This document shows, piece by piece, positions 63,006-64,000 of a DNA stretch of 64,000 nucleotides. The notes below the pieces were generated by a model. It made no database searches, was not told where the DNA came from, and was given only the letters and a program-made list of their open reading frames with translations. The stretch covers positions 3,348,001 to 3,412,000 of the forward strand of contig OZ245762.1 of the NCBI GenBank assembly GCA_965227525.1, written 5' to 3'. A program made the translations under genes and the position numbers. Every line of letters begins with the position of its first letter. Position 1 is the first letter of the stretch. The DNA is from Fulvivirga sp965227525. Lineage in GTDB: Bacteria; Bacteroidota; Bacteroidia; Cytophagales; Cyclobacteriaceae.

Positions 63006-64000
63006 ACCATCTCCTCCAATTTTAGGTTATTGTATTCTTCTTTTGAGAGCCAGAAGTCGGGTTCAACAGGAATGATTTCAAAATATTGAAGTTCGAATAA
63101 CTTATAGATTATTAGGTCAGCTTTACGTTGATGCTCCAATGTCGATTTACCATTGGCTTTACAAGAAATTATTTTATTAGCTAAGCCAATTAAGTATAAT
63201 TTTACATCTTCATTTAGAACTGGAATAGATAAGTTTTCAATCTCGTATCCATTAACATTACTATTTGTACTGGTTTTCTTAAAAATCCAATTATATAGGT
63301 TTGAATTAAGAAATATCATAACTACCTCTTTTGGATAATCAATAGTACCTAGTATATAATTACATGAATCTGCACAAAAAGTATTTTTCGGAAGTAGAGC
63401 TGCTTTTAATCGATACTTTTCGTTCACCCCTGTAATTCTTTGAGTCACACATCTTTCCTCTAAAAAATGCTGTGATTTTGGGCCGTGATTTTCTTTGATA
63501 TATTTATCCTTTAGAACATATTCTAATACTCCTTGGCTCATATTTTCAGAAACAATGTATTTTTGGATTTGCGCTCCTTTTAAAGCCATATAACGATTCT
63601 TCCTGGAGGTAAAATAGGGTCTTTGTGTTGTCATATTTAGCTCTCCACGGTAACAAGTCAATACCTCACCAAGCTGCTTAATTTTTGGGTTTTTATTGTA
63701 AAACTTGATGAATGTTTCTTTTTCGCCAGGTTTTAACATTGGAAATTGATATGAGTCTTTATCAAAGGTTTCTATCTCTTCTTTGGTATAACAAGTCTGA
63801 TAACCTTTACTCATCCATTTATCTTTCCAAACATTTAGCTCAAATTCGTAGTTTCTAAGTTTTTCTTTATGAGCTAAAAGGATGCAGACGCTCATTTTAA
63901 CGCTTTCAAATACCCTCTTTTTTTTGTTATCTCTTTCTGGAAAGGAATCTAACTTTATTATTCTTTGATTTTTAATATTTTCTTTCCGAACACCAACCGC
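63002..64000 (-). CDS. Type II (Eco57I-like) DNA N6-adenine methylase, C-terminal part (5' end outside)
   Basis: The frame is open from the window edge to 63002. It reads upstream of a local ATG at 63895 with 'RDNKKRVFESVKMSVCILLA', the usual segment of Eco57I/TaqI-type methylases, so that ATG is internal. The visible 332 residues contain the C-terminal specificity region: 'NRYMALKGAQIQKYI', 'RITGVNEKYRLKAALLP', 'CNYILGTIDYPKEVVMIFLNS' and 'YEIENLSIPV'. The catalytic NPPY motif is outside the window. It is in one operon with the 85-residue gene and mcrBC. Confidence 0.85.
   Translation of the reverse strand, partial: AVGVRKENIKNQRIIKLDSFPERDNKKKRVFESVKMSVCILLAHKEKLRNYEFELNVWKDKWMSKGYQTCYTKEEIETFDKDSYQFPMLKPGEKETFIKFYNKNPKIKQLGEVLTCYRGELNMTTQRPYFTSRKNRYMALKGAQIQKYIVSENMSQGVLEYVLKDKYIKENHGPKSQHFLEERCVTQRITGVNEKYRLKAALLPKNTFCADSCNYILGTIDYPKEVVMIFLNSNLYNWIFKKTSTNSNVNGYEIENLSIPVLNEDVKLYLIGLANKIISCKANGKSTLEHQRKADLIIYKLFELQYFEIIPVEPDFWLSKEEYNNLKLEEMV

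Overview
The window comes from a Bacteroidota chromosome, most likely a marine Cytophagales (Fulvivirga/Marivirga-like) lineage. This is inferred from type IX secretion (T9SS) C-terminal sorting domains on three proteins, the lipoprotein Omp85 TamL next to TamB, GSCFA and DUF547 proteins, fused ribBA, and promoters of the Bacteroidota form TAnnTTTG. There is no rRNA and one tRNA. Most of the sequence (about 1-53 kb) is ordinary, densely packed core genome of low G+C. No CRISPR array or insertion sequence with a transposase is visible.

Layout of the core part. Positions 1-9.2 kb (minus strand) hold envelope biogenesis: a POTRA/Omp85-like protein cut by the window edge, an OmpA-type lipoprotein, and the tamB-tamL pair. 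Positions 9.2-11.6 kb hold a small stress cluster: coiled-coil lipoprotein, ArsC-like protein, MscS channel, CsbD, YtxH. Positions 12-16.7 kb hold an Omp85 barrel with a kinase-like N-terminal region directly behind an HD-phosphohydrolase/Pycsar-type membrane effector fusion and a TPMT-like methyltransferase. Positions 16.7-23.9 kb carry a coiled-coil membrane protein, hydrolases and two secreted proteases. Positions 24-25.2 kb are rpsF-rpsR-rplI. Positions 25.3-41.9 kb carry lipoproteins, GSCFA and YyaL proteins, priA, surE, ribBA, dnaG and the Mrp/Nfu Fe-S pair. Positions 42-52.9 kb carry an M43 metalloprotease, ddl with a PASTA protein and a T9SS cargo protein, a rhodanese, a site-2 protease, a HAD hydrolase and a transglutaminase lipoprotein.

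From about 49.2 kb, and mainly from 52.9 to 64 kb, the character changes. Long intergenic stretches are mosaics of short dispersed repeats: palindromes, a roughly 180-bp hairpin-rich unit in three full copies, a MITE-like 87-bp element, and others. They surround an acidic lipoprotein, a CAU-anticodon tRNA, a peroxiredoxin-like/cold-shock-domain fusion, a HipBA toxin-antitoxin pair with repeated operator-like sites, and a restriction operon running off the right edge (Eco57I-type DNA methylase, small beta-rich protein, McrB-like AAA+ GTPase, McrC nuclease). One MITE-like copy supplies the last codons of mcrC.

The items most worth follow-up are the HD-PycTM protein with no cyclase nearby and its kinase-like Omp85 neighbour, the methylase-McrBC operon with a PUA/EVE-like domain inserted in the McrB motor, the hairpin-rich dispersed repeat, and the peroxiredoxin-CSD fusion. 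Everything here was read by eye; no database or folding program was run.
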